A DNA stretch of 64,000 nt from Pseudarthrobacter sp. GA104 (GCF_009741265.1 NZ_WOWL01000001.1:2480001-2544000), one strand, 5' to 3'. Positions 27,763-36,483 are shown, counted from the first letter of the stretch. Notes: generated from the letters alone by a model not told the origin. Program-made: numbers and translations.

Positions 27763-28989
27763 ATGCGAACTTTCGGCGTCGAGGAAGAGCTCCTGATCGT
27801 TGATCCGGAGAGCGGGGAGCCGCTTGCCCTGGCGGATGCGCTGCTGTCCGGCCGCCGAATGGCCGCCGACGACTCGCCGGATGCACCCCGCCTCCTGGAG
27901 ACGGAAGACAAAACCGTTTACGACGACGAGATGGGCCTGAGTGCCGAGCTCAAGCTGGAACAGATCGAAACCCAGACGCGGCCCTGCCTGGAGTACCGTG
28001 AGCTCCTGGAACAGATCCGGGCCGGGCGGGCACTGGCAGATAAGGCTGCCAAGAAAAACCACGCACGGGTGGCCGCCCTTGCCACCTCGCCGCTGGGCTT
28101 GGCCAGCCACACCACTCCGGATCCCCGCTACGCGCGGATGCTTGAGCGCTTCGGCCTGACTGCCCAGGAGCAGCTGACGTGCGGCTTCCATGTCCATACC
28201 TACATTGAGTCGCACGACGAAGGCGTGGCTGTCCTGGACCGCATCCGGGACAAGCTCGCCGTCCTTACCGCCTTGAGTGCCAATTCCCCCTTCTGGAACG
28301 GCATCCAGACCGGCTTTGAGAGCTACCGGACCCAGGCCTGGAACCGTTGGCCGACGGCCGGGCCCACGGGCATCTATGGCACGTACTCCGCGTACCGGCG
28401 GGTGGTCACGCGGCTCCTGGACAGCGGGGTAATGCTGGATGAGGGCATGTTGTATTTTGACGCCCGGCTCTCCCGCAACCATCCCACGGTGGAGGTCCGC
28501 GTAGCCGATGTCTGCCTCCGTGCTGAGGACGCCGCACTTATAGCTGTCCTGGTCCGCGCCTTGGTGGAGACTGCGAGCCGCGAGTGGCAGGACGGCGTAG
28601 ATCCTGCCCCCGTGCCCACGGTGCTTTTGCGCATGGCGTCCTGGCAGGCGAGCAGTGCGGGCCTCAGCGGGGAGCTGCTCGACTTTGGCACATTCCGCCC
28701 GGCGAGGGCCGCTGACGTGGTGCGCTCACTGGTGGACTACCTTGCCCCGGTACTGCAGGAACAGGGTGAACTTGCCCTGGCCCGGCAAGGGGTGGAAGAC
28801 ATCATTGCGCGCGGAACAGGAGCTGCCGAACAGCGGCGGGTCCGGGACAAGGTCCTGTCCTCGTCGCAAGGCGGGGACCTCGGCTTCGATGCAGTGGTAA
28901 AGCATGCAGTCGACGTGACCATGCGCGGCGGACTGGATCTTTCAAAGGTGGACGAGGCCCCCGAACTGCTGCGCGTCAGGCAGTCCTAG
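27763..28989 (+). CDS. Carboxylate-amine ligase of the YbdK / glutamate-cysteine ligase 2 family
   Basis: A 408-residue protein opening with the family signature [15 protein letters not shown]. It carries [14 protein letters not shown] and the metal/substrate motif [11 protein letters not shown]. The ATG at 27763 is chosen over a TTG six codons upstream because GGAGAA sits at the right distance. Members ligate Cys to Glu weakly or have unknown substrates. Actinobacteria of this type use mycothiol rather than glutathione, so the true substrate is open. Confidence 0.85.
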   Translation: MRTFGVEEELLIVDPESGEPLALADALLSGRRMAADDSPDAPRLLETEDKTVYDDEMGLSAELKLEQIETQTRPCLEYRELLEQIRAGRALADKAAKKNHARVAALATSPLGLASHTTPDPRYARMLERFGLTAQEQLTCGFHVHTYIESHDEGVAVLDRIRDKLAVLTALSANSPFWNGIQTGFESYRTQAWNRWPTAGPTGIYGTYSAYRRVVTRLLDSGVMLDEGMLYFDARLSRNHPTVEVRVADVCLRAEDAALIAVLVRALVETASREWQDGVDPAPVPTVLLRMASWQASSAGLSGELLDFGTFRPARAADVVRSLVDYLAPVLQEQGELALARQGVEDIIARGTGAAEQRRVRDKVLSSSQGGDLGFDAVVKHAVDVTMRGGLDLSKVDEAPELLRVRQS

Positions 28990-29088
28990 CGGGCAGGGGG
29001 CCTTCAGCGGTTCCCGACAAAGCCGTGCCGCCTGGGGCAGTCATGACAGAGCCGTTCGGCCGGGGTCCGTCCCTACACGGCTGTGGTG

Positions 29089-30843
29089 CTAGGGGACTCC
29101 GAGGGATTCCGTGAGCCAGAGGTGCCATTCCGGAAACGGGTCCTTCGGCAGTTCGTCTTCGGAAGGGCCAGGGTCTTCGGGCACATCGAAATCCGGGAGG
29201 TCCAGGTCCTTCACCAGGTCAAACTCTTCCGGCAGTGCAAAGCACGCAGGTACCTCAAAGTCGTCGGGCATGTTGAAGTACGCAGGTAACTCACGGCACC
29301 CCGGCAAGCTGAAGTACTCGGGCACGTACAAGTCCTGACCCTTCGGCCTAGCCGCTGAAGATGCGTTCCGTAGTCCCGCATTCCAGTCCGGCCAGTGGGG
29401 TGGTTCCCAGTCTTGGTGTTCGCTTGTGTAGTGGCGGCCGGTGGGTGAGGTCCAGCCGGGTGGTGCGGTTGTGGTGGCGGGGGTGGGTTTCCAGCCGCTG
29501 GTGTGGCGGAGTTTGTGGTGTTTCGGGCAGGGCTGTCCCAGGTTCGAGACTTCGGTGGTGCCGCCGTTGTGCCAGGCGAGGAGGTGGTCGGCTTCGTTGT
29601 CGAGGGAGGGGTTGCTGCAGCCGGGGAAGGGGCATTTGCCGTCCCGCAGCCTGAGCCAGTTCCGCATGGCTTTGGTGACCCGGTAGCTGGTGCGGCCGAT
29701 TTCCAGGGGCGCGCCGTCCCGCGGGTCCACCAGCACCCGGTAGAAGGAGCTGGCACCGTCGGCGACGAGGTCCCGGGCCATCGAGGCAGGGATGGGGCCG
29801 GCCCCGTCCAGCACCGCCGGCTCGTCCGTCAAGCCCATCAGGGAAAACACGGGCACGGTGACCAGCACCTGCGGCCGAATCGACGACGACGGGCCGGGAC
29901 CTGCCACCTCCCCGCCGCCGGAACTTCCCGCCTCACCGTGCCCGGCACTGGTTGCCTCGCTGTGCCCGGTAACCCGGGAGATGTTCCCGCCGCCCAGGAG
30001 CGCCTCGGCGAAATTGTCGGCCCTGAGCTGGGTCAGGGTGCGGGCCTCGTCCGGGCCCTGCAGTCCCCGGGAAATGGCGGTCAGCCGGTTCCAGATCGCG
30101 GACGCCTGGTCCGCGGGCAGGTAGGCGGCCACCCAGGCCATCGCATCATTATCCGGCCAGCACTCCACCCGCCGGTCCGCCAGGGACTTGGCGTGCCGCT
30201 TCGCCAGGCTCTCCGGATGGTGCCGCTCCCGCCACCCCCGCGCCTTGGCCCTGAACCGGTACGCGGGCATCTCCCCCACAGGGCACCCGCGGACCGCCCC
30301 CGGGGCGTCCGGGTCCAGGAAATGGGCCTCCAGGGCCGCCGCCCCGGCCGGGCCAAGGCCGACGGTCTGGTCCACCATGGTCCGGGCATGCGCCCAGGAA
30401 ATCGTCCCGCCCTGCAGGGCGGCCAGGGTCCGGGGCAGCGACGCGGTCAAGGCATGGGCTTCAGCCAGCAAAGCTCCGGCGGCCCGGTCACCGATGGCCA
30501 GCGCACACCCGACCTCCGCCACCAGGCTCCGGTCCTGCGCCGTGGCCTCGTGAGGGGACCCGGGCGGAGGATTCATCGCCTTCGTCGCCCCGGCAAGGGC
30601 CGCCGCGGCCACTGCCTTCACCGCCGCCAACTTCGCTTCCGACCGCGCCACCCCACCCAGGACATCCAACGCCGCATCAGCAACCCGCTGCAACGGATCA
30701 TCAACGCCCCCGCCCCCGCCACGGCCACCGGAAACGGCAGGCCCGCCCGCGGCAAGGCCTCCGCCAGCCAGCGCAGCCATAAACGCCGCGACAGAAGCGT
30801 CAACCGCTTCCTCCCCCTGCACCACCGCCGCGTTCGATTCCAT
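29089..30843 (-). CDS. DUF222 and HNH-endonuclease domain protein with an acidic FxxP-rich tail
   Basis: A 584-residue protein. The N-terminal ~330 residues are DUF222, helical and Ala-rich. An HNH nuclease domain at ~400-450 has CPFPGCSNP, NEADHLLAWHNGGTTEVSNL and CPKHHKLRH, with all zinc and catalytic positions present. After a Pro-rich linker, about 80 residues repeat an [FL]xxP pattern (YFSLPG, YFNMPDDFEVPACFALPEEF, LPDFDVPEDP) and are very acidic. DUF222-HNH genes occur in many copies in this group; the role is unknown. The start at 30843 is supported by GGGGGT just upstream, inside a hairpin. Confidence 0.85.
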   Translation of the reverse strand: MESNAAVVQGEEAVDASVAAFMAALAGGGLAAGGPAVSGGRGGGGGVDDPLQRVADAALDVLGGVARSEAKLAAVKAVAAAALAGATKAMNPPPGSPHEATAQDRSLVAEVGCALAIGDRAAGALLAEAHALTASLPRTLAALQGGTISWAHARTMVDQTVGLGPAGAAALEAHFLDPDAPGAVRGCPVGEMPAYRFRAKARGWRERHHPESLAKRHAKSLADRRVECWPDNDAMAWVAAYLPADQASAIWNRLTAISRGLQGPDEARTLTQLRADNFAEALLGGGNISRVTGHSEATSAGHGEAGSSGGGEVAGPGPSSSIRPQVLVTVPVFSLMGLTDEPAVLDGAGPIPASMARDLVADGASSFYRVLVDPRDGAPLEIGRTSYRVTKAMRNWLRLRDGKCPFPGCSNPSLDNEADHLLAWHNGGTTEVSNLGQPCPKHHKLRHTSGWKPTPATTTAPPGWTSPTGRHYTSEHQDWEPPHWPDWNAGLRNASSAARPKGQDLYVPEYFSLPGCRELPAYFNMPDDFEVPACFALPEEFDLVKDLDLPDFDVPEDPGPSEDELPKDPFPEWHLWLTESLGVP

Positions 30844-30865
30844 ACCCCCATCATCGCGAGGGGGT
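30844..30865 (-). promoter_or_regulatory. Start-proximal hairpin that would mask the ribosome site of the HNH gene
   Basis: On the mRNA, ACCCCC and GGGGGT pair perfectly (six base pairs, ten-base loop). The 3' arm GGGGGT directly precedes the ATG. Folding would hide the only Shine-Dalgarno-like sequence, suggesting low or conditional translation. Confidence 0.45.
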
Positions 30866-31028
30866 CCGACATTATTAGGCCCTACGACGGCCTTCCGGAA
30901 AATACTTTTGAAGTTTTTTGTGCCACCTATTCGAGGAAGCGGTGCCCTCGCCTTCCGGGACAAAAGACGCCGGCCGCAAGTGCGGCAAGCTGTGGCGTCC
31001 TGCCAACGTCCCGTGCCATACTCAGCGC

Positions 31029-31331
31029 GTGGCGGCGTCGTATTCCTTCAAAGCAGGCCTGTGGCGCTATCCCGGGGAAGCCGGTTGGCATTTCCTGACC
31101 CTGCCGGCGGACGTCGTGGACGATATCCGCGCGCGCAGTTCCGGCCACAGCAAAGCTTTCGGTTCGGTCAAAGTGGCGGCGGAGATTGCCGGCCACGCGT
31201 GGCAAACCTCGCTCTTCGCGGATGCCAGGACCGGCACATACCTCTTGCCCGTCAAGAAGGACATCAGGGCCAAGGCCGAGATTAGCGACGGCGACGAAGT
31301 GGCCGTTCACCTTTCCCTGCAGAATCTTTGA
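31029..31331 (+). CDS. DUF1905 domain protein
   Basis: A 100-residue protein matching DUF1905: a beta-rich fold with YSFKAGLWRYPGEAGWHFLT, FGSVKVAAEIAGHAWQTSLF and YLLPVKKDIR. The GTG at 31029 is chosen because upstream in-frame sequence runs through intergenic DNA and the domain begins here. Its function is unknown. It is convergent with metZ. Confidence 0.75.
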   Translation: MAASYSFKAGLWRYPGEAGWHFLTLPADVVDDIRARSSGHSKAFGSVKVAAEIAGHAWQTSLFADARTGTYLLPVKKDIRAKAEISDGDEVAVHLSLQNL

Positions 31332-31363
31332 GGCCATGGCCCCGGGGTGCCGCGGCCGGAGCG

Positions 31364-32572
31364 CTAGATCTGCTTAAGTGCCTGCTCCAGGTCGCCAATC
31401 AGGTCGTCCACGTCCTCCAGCCCCACCGAAAGCCGCACCACGCCGTCGCTCAGCCCAATGGCGGCCCGGCCCTCGGGTCCCATCGCGCGGTGCGTGGTGG
31501 TGGCCGGGTGGGTGATGAGCGACTTGGCATCGCCAAGGTTGTTGGAGATGTCGATGATCCGCAGGCCGTCCAGCAGCGCAAACGCCGCGTCCTTGCCCGA
31601 GCGGCCGCCGGAGGGGGCGAGTTCCAAGGTGAGGACAGTGCCGCCGGCGCTCATCTGCTTTACGGCCAGCTCGTACTGCGGGTGCGATTTCAGGAGCGGG
31701 TACTTCACCCAGCTGACGGCAGGCTGTTCCTCCAGCCATTCCGCGAGGCGCAGGGCTGACGCCGAGGAGTGGTTGACGCGCAGCGCCATGGTCTCGAGGC
31801 CCTTGGTCAGGACCCAGGCGTTGAACGCGGACAGTGCTGGTCCGGTGTGGCGCATCAACTGCTTCACCGGCCCGTCAATGAACTCCTTGGTACCCAGGAT
31901 GGCGCCACCAAGCACCCGGCCCTGGCCGTCGATGTGCTTGGTGCCCGAGTAGACAATCACATCGGCGCCGAACTGCCCGCACCGCTGCAGCAGGGGGGTG
32001 GCAAAAACGTTGTCGACGACGACGGTCGCCCCGGCAGCGTGCGCCAGGTCGCTGACCGCAGCAATGTCCACGATCTCCTGCATGGGATTGGACGGCGATT
32101 CGAAGAAGACGGCGGTGGTGGGCTCGGAGAGCGCTTCGCGCCACTGCTCCATGTCAGGGCCGTCCACGAAGACGGTCTCCACGCCCCAGCGCGGCAGGAT
32201 TTCGTTCAGGATCACAAAGCACGAGCCGAAGAGTGAGCGGGCGGCAACCACCCGGTCCCCGGCCGCCAGCAGCGCACCCAGGGCGGTGAAAACCGCGGAC
32301 ATGCCGGACGCCGTCGCGAAGCACGCCTCGGTCCCCTCAAGCAGGCGGAGGCGTTCCTGGAACGTGGCCACGGACGGGTTGCCGTAGCGCGAGTAGACAA
32401 AGCGTTCGTCCTCGCCCGTAAAGGCCCGCTCAGCAGCAGCGGCGGATTCGTACACGAAACCGGAGTTCAGGAAGACAGCCTCGCTGGTCTCCTGGAAGTT
32501 GGTGCGGTCCAGCCCGCCGCGGACGGCCTGGGTGTCGGGGCTCCAGCCGGCGGCGTCTTCGTTGAAGGTCAC
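31364..32572 (-). CDS. metZ: O-succinylhomoserine sulfhydrylase
   Basis: A 402-residue PLP enzyme of the Cys/Met metabolism family. The PLP Lys is 212 in VIVYSGTKHIDGQG. Family marks are RYGNPSVATFQERL and FFESPSNPMQEI. It forms homocysteine from an activated homoserine and sulfide. The metZ assignment over cystathionine synthase rests on overall resemblance and on the riboswitch and rhodanese context. It follows the rhodanese gene with no gap and sits in a SAM-riboswitch operon. Confidence 0.88.
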   Translation of the reverse strand: MTFNEDAAGWSPDTQAVRGGLDRTNFQETSEAVFLNSGFVYESAAAAERAFTGEDERFVYSRYGNPSVATFQERLRLLEGTEACFATASGMSAVFTALGALLAAGDRVVAARSLFGSCFVILNEILPRWGVETVFVDGPDMEQWREALSEPTTAVFFESPSNPMQEIVDIAAVSDLAHAAGATVVVDNVFATPLLQRCGQFGADVIVYSGTKHIDGQGRVLGGAILGTKEFIDGPVKQLMRHTGPALSAFNAWVLTKGLETMALRVNHSSASALRLAEWLEEQPAVSWVKYPLLKSHPQYELAVKQMSAGGTVLTLELAPSGGRSGKDAAFALLDGLRIIDISNNLGDAKSLITHPATTTHRAMGPEGRAAIGLSDGVVRLSVGLEDVDDLIGDLEQALKQI

Positions 32573-32983
32573 TTAGTTCTTTCCCAGGTTGGTCGGCAGG
32601 CCGCGGTTCTTCCAGCCGTTGACGGTACGTTCTCCATAACGGTCCGGTTCACCCTCAAAGCCTTCCAGGACGTTGTAGGAGGTGAAGCCGGCCTGCGTGG
32701 CGGCGATAGCGGCCGCGATGGAACGCTGGCCGGAACGGCACAGGAACACCAGTTCGGTTGACTTGTCCTCGGGCGCCTGTTGGCTAAGGTCGGTGATGAA
32801 GTCGGGGTTGGGGATTCCGCCCGGGAAGGTCCACTGGATGAACAGCGGATCGTTCTCGGTGGCCTTGGTGTCGGGAATGCCGATGTGGGCCCATTCGCCC
32901 TCCGTGCGCACATCCACCAGGATGGCGCCCTGCTCGAGCTTTTCCCAGGCCTCCTGCGGGGTCAGGTCTCCGGCGTAGCTCAT
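32573..32983 (-). CDS. Single-domain rhodanese in the methionine operon
   Basis: A 136-residue rhodanese with VDVRTEGEWAHIG and the active loop CRSGQRS, catalytic Cys82. It would carry sulfane sulfur as a persulfide. Placed between the DUF1737 gene and metZ, with the metZ start immediately after its stop, it may deliver sulfide equivalents for homocysteine formation. It overlaps the upstream gene by four bases. Confidence 0.87.
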   Translation of the reverse strand: MSYAGDLTPQEAWEKLEQGAILVDVRTEGEWAHIGIPDTKATENDPLFIQWTFPGGIPNPDFITDLSQQAPEDKSTELVFLCRSGQRSIAAAIAATQAGFTSYNVLEGFEGEPDRYGERTVNGWKNRGLPTNLGKN

Positions 32984-33258
32984 GCGTGGCCCTCGCCGCC
33001 GAAGTCAAGGTCATCGCCGGCGGACTCGAGGTCGTCAACGGCATCTGCCACGGCAGCGTCCGCGGAAGCGATGGCTGCCGGCAGGACTACCGCCTGCGCC
33101 ACGATCACGCTGCTGCCGTTGAAGGTTGCCGCCGGGCTGCCGTGGAGGACATAGCCTTCCGCCAGCGCGGCGGAGATCCGCTCGCAAAAGGCGCGGTCAT
33201 CCGGCCCGCTGATGAGGCGGTACGACAGTTTCTCTTCAGGGGCAGGTGCGTCAGACAC
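32980..33258 (-). CDS. DUF1737 domain protein
   Basis: A 92-residue protein. Residues ~10-50 match DUF1737 (YRLISGPDDRAFCERISAAL, GYVLHGSPAATFNGSSVIVA). The C-terminal half is acidic and Ala-rich. It is the first gene behind the SAM riboswitch and has GGAGATCGTC before the ATG. It is translationally coupled (ATGA) to the rhodanese. Its function is unknown. Confidence 0.78.
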   Translation of the reverse strand: MSDAPAPEEKLSYRLISGPDDRAFCERISAALAEGYVLHGSPAATFNGSSVIVAQAVVLPAAIASADAAVADAVDDLESAGDDLDFGGEGHA

Positions 33259-33310
33259 GACGATCTCCTTCTCTCACGCTTGCAGCTCGAATGGGTCGAT
33301 ATGCCGAGTG

Positions 33311-33390
33311 TTCACCTGAGGCACCCCGCCGCGAAAGGAGGGTTGCCGACCGGCCAGTCAGGGCTTGGCGCCGGTACTCATTACTCCCCA
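33311..33390 (-). promoter_or_regulatory. SAM riboswitch, SAM-IV/SAM-I-IV type
   Basis: On the minus strand the sequence reads AGTACCGGCGCCAAGCC, CCGGTCGGCAACCCTCC, CGCGGCGGGGTGCC and CAGGTGA. This order and these bases match the actinobacterial SAM-IV class: paired GGCAACCCTCC/GGGGTGCC core and a closing GGTGA. It lies about 53 bases before the DUF1737-rhodanese-metZ operon, where excess SAM would switch expression off. Confidence 0.85.
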
Positions 33391-33608
33391 AAAACGTAAC
33401 ACTTGCCGCCCGCGGCCGCACCGCCGTCGTCGTCATGTTGCGTAACTGAAGTAGGCCGGGCGCCGCAGTGGAGCCCAGTGCCGTCCGGCACCTTCACCTA
33501 AAGTACGACGGCGGCTCCTCCTTGGGTGTCCGGGGGTGGGACCCGCGGGAGCGGCAGGATCAATTGATGCAGTAGCAGGGAGCGCGCCTAAGCGCGCTTA
33601 AAGAGGAA
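33391..33608. other. Intergenic stretch without a recognised gene
   Basis: About 220 bases hold no supported coding region. A short GCGCGCctaaGCGCGC palindrome occurs near 33583-33598. The upstream part may contain the promoter of the metZ riboswitch transcript, but no clear -10/-35 pair is seen. Confidence 0.5.
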
Positions 33609-33648
33609 CGGCGTGGACCCTGTGCCCCCAGGCACGTGGTCCACGCCG
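33609..33648 (-). terminator. Intrinsic terminator downstream of the 84-residue gene
   Basis: A perfect 11-bp stem (cggcgtggacc with ggtccacgccg) surrounds an inner stem gtgcc/ggcac. On the minus strand it is followed by CTCTTT. It lies 21 bases past the stop of the gene ending at 33670. Confidence 0.75.
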
Positions 33649-33669
33649 TATTCGTTTTGATGCCGTTGC

Positions 33670-33924
33670 TTAGACGAGGCCCGGGTAGCTTGCCAGGATG
33701 TAGTCCGCAGCGGCGGGGCCTTTCATGCGCAGCCCCTTGCGGCCGTGCCTGATGCGGCAATTCATGGCTATCCAGAAATTGGATTCCAGGCCGGGCTTCT
33801 GCTGGTTGATGAAGCACCAGCTGGTGTACAGGCCGTAAAGGCGGTCACGGTCGAGGGTGGCGTCCGAGGCCTGGTCAATGTAGGTGGCTTCTTTTAGAAA
33901 GAGATCGAACTGCGAATGCGCCAT
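33670..33924 (-). CDS. Conserved 84-residue protein with a winged-helix-like pattern
   Basis: A compact protein with LYGLYTSWCFINQQKP, FWIAMNCRIRHGRKGLRMKG and PAAADYILASYPGLV. The LYxxYxxWC ... P ... F ... R ... R ... G-R pattern is weakly like the C-terminal winged helix of phage or plasmid D5-type primases, which bind DNA. I believe the same protein occurs in other Arthrobacter genomes, but this is from memory. It is monocistronic with its own terminator. No function is assigned. Confidence 0.7.
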   Translation of the reverse strand: MAHSQFDLFLKEATYIDQASDATLDRDRLYGLYTSWCFINQQKPGLESNFWIAMNCRIRHGRKGLRMKGPAAADYILASYPGLV

Positions 33925-34032
33925 GACGGCTTCCCTTCGCTAAGTGCGGTGGTGCCGCCGTTCGGCTACAGCAGCGAACCTCAATGCCGTGCACGGGGCA
34001 TGGAGTGTTGATGAAGCCCGCGGAAATCAAGA

Positions 34033-34072
34033 ACTAGTTGAAACCGGGGGCTACTAGTTGAAATCAAGGGCT
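34033..34072. repeat. Two tandem 20-bp direct repeats upstream of the TetR gene
   Basis: Copies at 34033-34052 and 34053-34072 read actagttgaaaccgggggct and actagttgaaatcaagggct, with 16 of 20 bases identical. A third partial copy (gaaatcaag) lies at 34023-34031. They are 23 bases before the TetR operator-like palindrome and may bind a regulator. Confidence 0.65.
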
Positions 34073-34094
34073 ACAGGGCGGTGTCACTGCCGCA

Positions 34095-34107
34095 TCTACA
34101 ATGTAGA
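34095..34107. promoter_or_regulatory. Candidate TetR operator (TCTACA-A-TGTAGA)
   Basis: A perfect 6-bp-arm palindrome with a one-base centre lies 83 bases upstream of the TetR gene start. A further GTAGAC copy (34116-34121) follows within 16 bases. It is the expected kind of autoregulatory site, assigned by position only. Confidence 0.55.
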
Positions 34108-34189
34108 CTTTACTCGTAGACAACGGATTCGGCAAGCGAATGGATTACCTATCCGGGTAAAGGGCTTGCCGCCTTCCAGGACGGAAATC

Positions 34190-34900
34190 ATGGCTTCCCC
34201 GAAAGTCCAGTCCCCCACCGGGCCGGCCCAAAAGCAAAAGCTGAGCAGGGAGCTGGTGCTAACCAAGGCGCTCGAAGTTGTTGACGCGGAAGGCTTGGAG
34301 GCGCTGACCATGCGCCGCCTTGGCCAGGAACTGGGCCGGGATCCGATGAGCCTCTACCGCTATGCGGAGAACCGCGCCGCGCTGCTGGACGGCGTCACCG
34401 AACTGGTGCTTAACGAACTCACCATCCACCCCGACGATCCCGATTGGAAAGCCCAGCTGCGCCGCATCGCACACGACCTTCGGAGCCTTGCGCTCCAGCA
34501 CCCCAATGTGGTGCCGCTGCTTGTGACCAGGCCGCTCTCCACCCCGCTGGGGCTGCGGCCGCTGGGCACGCTGCGTCCCCTCGAGCAGATCCTGTCCCTG
34601 CTGATTGGGGCAGGGTTCAGCCCGTCGGACGCCCTCCACGTCTACCGCGCCTACTACGGCTTCCTCTACGGCCACATCCTGAACGAGCTGCAGGAATTCG
34701 TTGTGGACCCGGAGGAAAACGAAGTGCTGCTGCGGCTGGGACTGCACCGGTTGCCTGCCAAGGAGTTCCCGCGGCTGCGTGCGCTGGCCCCCGCCCTGGC
34801 GGACTACGAAGGATCCGCGGAACTTGACCAGGGGCTAAGTATCCTGCTCTCCGGCCTTGAAGCCCAACTGTCCCTTCAGGACGCAGAGCCAACCGGCTAG
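34190..34900 (+). CDS. TetR/AcrR-family regulator
   Basis: A 236-residue regulator from ATG 34190. The helix-turn-helix covers about residues 22-65 (KALEVVDAEGLEALTMRRLG, DPMSLYRYAENRAALLDG). The C-terminal domain, with YRAYYGFLYGHILNELQE, resembles the TetR_C ligand domain. The later ATG is chosen because the upstream frame spans the operator region. No target transporter is adjacent; the next gene is a convergent oxidase-like gene, so it probably regulates itself or a distant locus. Confidence 0.85.
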   Translation: MASPKVQSPTGPAQKQKLSRELVLTKALEVVDAEGLEALTMRRLGQELGRDPMSLYRYAENRAALLDGVTELVLNELTIHPDDPDWKAQLRRIAHDLRSLALQHPNVVPLLVTRPLSTPLGLRPLGTLRPLEQILSLLIGAGFSPSDALHVYRAYYGFLYGHILNELQEFVVDPEENEVLLRLGLHRLPAKEFPRLRALAPALADYEGSAELDQGLSILLSGLEAQLSLQDAEPTG

Positions 34901-34927
34901 CCTGGCCGGACAGGCATTCCGGCCGGG

Positions 34928-35392
34928 TTATTCGAAAGAGGCCCGCCGCTTGTCCTGCTGGCGCGTGGCCCAGACGTCCGGCCGGTTCACCTTGAAACGG
35001 CGGCCGGTCAAAGCACGGGCTGTCAGCCGGATGTAGTTTGCCTTTTCTCCCGGCTGCCATGGCTCCAGCCCCAGGCTGTCCACGGCGTCCTTGTCCGCCT
35101 GGTCCTCGATGATCGCCGTATCGCCGCGCAGCACCACGCTCCAGGCCTCTTCGGTATGGGGATCGTAGCCGTCGATCTCCAAGGCGGCAGGCCTCTCTGT
35201 CAGGGCACTCCACAGCTTGGTGACGCCGGCCGTACGGAACGCGATGCTGCGGCGGTGCACCACGTAGTTGATTGGAAAGATCTCGGGGTGGCCGTCAACC
35301 ACCAGTGCAAGGCGGCCGACAGTGTCATTGGCCAGGAGTTCCCAGCATTCGTCAAAGGTCAGGTTGTCATTCGGCTGCGTCTGCGAGTCCAT
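34928..35392 (-). CDS. Pyridoxamine-5-phosphate-oxidase-family flavin protein
   Basis: A 154-residue protein of the PNPOx-like split-barrel family. The pattern runs CWELLANDTVGRLALVV, GHPEIFPINYVVHRRSIAFR and EEAWSVVLRGDTAIIED. Small members bind FMN or F420 and reduce diverse substrates; true PNPOx activity is unlikely at this length. The start MDSQTQPND at 35392 is preferred over one 15 codons upstream. Confidence 0.8.
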   Translation of the reverse strand: MDSQTQPNDNLTFDECWELLANDTVGRLALVVDGHPEIFPINYVVHRRSIAFRTAGVTKLWSALTERPAALEIDGYDPHTEEAWSVVLRGDTAIIEDQADKDAVDSLGLEPWQPGEKANYIRLTARALTGRRFKVNRPDVWATRQQDKRRASFE

Positions 35393-35458
35393 GAACCAAA
35401 CCTTACGGCCACTGCCCCCGCCGAACCTAGAGCGCAAAGGCCGGAATCACAGGACCGT

Positions 35459-36388
35459 TTACTGGATGCCCGCGAACAACTCGTTCAGTTCGGCGGTCAG
35501 CTCCTTCTGGACGGAGGGCGTGCCGATTTCCTTGCCGTCGATCCGGTTGACCGGCGCCAGCAAACGGACGCTGGAGATCAGCCACACCGCGTCGGCATCC
35601 AGCAGGTCCTGCGGCTCAAGCGGGCCGTAGCCCAGTTCCCAGCCCGCAGCCTTCGCCGCGGTGAACAGCGCGCCCTGCGACGTGCCCGGCAGGATGCCGC
35701 TGTCCAGCTGGGGCGTGATGAGGCGCTTGACGGAAGTGCCGTCGTCGGACGTTCCTGCGTGGGCCAGCAGCACGGTGGAGGTGGGCCCTTCCAGTACCCG
35801 GCCGTCGGAGGAGATGAAGATGACGTCGTCCGCGCCCTGTTTATGGGCATGGCGCAAAGCGGCCATGTTGACGGCGTAGGACAGCGTCTTCGCGCCGAGC
35901 AGCAGCCAGGGGGCGCGCTCGGCGGCGTCGCTGTCGTAGCCCCGGTCAAGGAGGATGACGTCGATTCCCGTCTCCCGCTGGCGGCGCGCCAACGCCCCCG
36001 TGGGGGACACCTGGACCCAGGCGGTGGGCGCGGCGGCGCCCTCCACACCGCGGGTCACCACCAGTTTGACCACGAGTTCGTCCTCGGCGGCGGAGGCAGG
36101 CGGATACTCGGACCGGTACTCGCTCAGTGCAGTCCCGATGGCCCTGCGCCACTCGTCCTCCGGCGGGATAACCAGGTCAAGGGCGTCCGCGGAGCGGGCC
36201 AGGCGGTCCAGGTGGGCCTGGACCTTCCGCACGTTGCCGCCTACAGCCAGCATGGTTTCGAAGATCCCGTCCCCGCGGGTGGCGCCCTGGTCCGTGACCA
36301 GGAGCTGGGGCTTGGAGGCATCGGCGAGCCGGCCGTCCGGGAACGCGGGGTCGAGGAAAACGAGAACCACGGAAGCTGGAGAGGTCAT
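35459..36388 (-). CDS. pabC: Aminodeoxychorismate lyase (class IV aminotransferase)
   Basis: A 309-residue fold-type IV PLP enzyme. RGDGIFETML marks the N-terminus, the PLP Lys sits in LLGAKTLSYAVNMAALRHA, and GRVLEGPTSTVLLA forms the phosphate site. It would release pyruvate from aminodeoxychorismate to give p-aminobenzoate for folate. A pabB fusion gene lies 1.6 kb away on the same strand, separated by the oppositely oriented cardiolipin synthase gene. Branched-chain or D-amino-acid aminotransferase activity cannot be excluded. Confidence 0.82.
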   Translation of the reverse strand: MTSPASVVLVFLDPAFPDGRLADASKPQLLVTDQGATRGDGIFETMLAVGGNVRKVQAHLDRLARSADALDLVIPPEDEWRRAIGTALSEYRSEYPPASAAEDELVVKLVVTRGVEGAAAPTAWVQVSPTGALARRQRETGIDVILLDRGYDSDAAERAPWLLLGAKTLSYAVNMAALRHAHKQGADDVIFISSDGRVLEGPTSTVLLAHAGTSDDGTSVKRLITPQLDSGILPGTSQGALFTAAKAAGWELGYGPLEPQDLLDADAVWLISSVRLLAPVNRIDGKEIGTPSVQKELTAELNELFAGIQ

Positions 36389-36483
36389 GGCTCCAGCTTA
36401 GTGCGGCGCCGCACGGATAAGCTGGGCAGAGTGCCCTGGCTGGAAACGGTCCGCCGGGAGCCCATCCTCCGGGGGTTTATTTC

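Noticed and set aside
29089..30843. The HNH gene as a homing endonuclease or mobile element
   Set aside because: No intron, intein or terminal repeats surround it; DUF222-HNH genes are ordinary chromosomal genes in this group.
34033..34072. A short CRISPR array
   Set aside because: The two copies abut without spacers, differ at four positions, and no cas genes are present.
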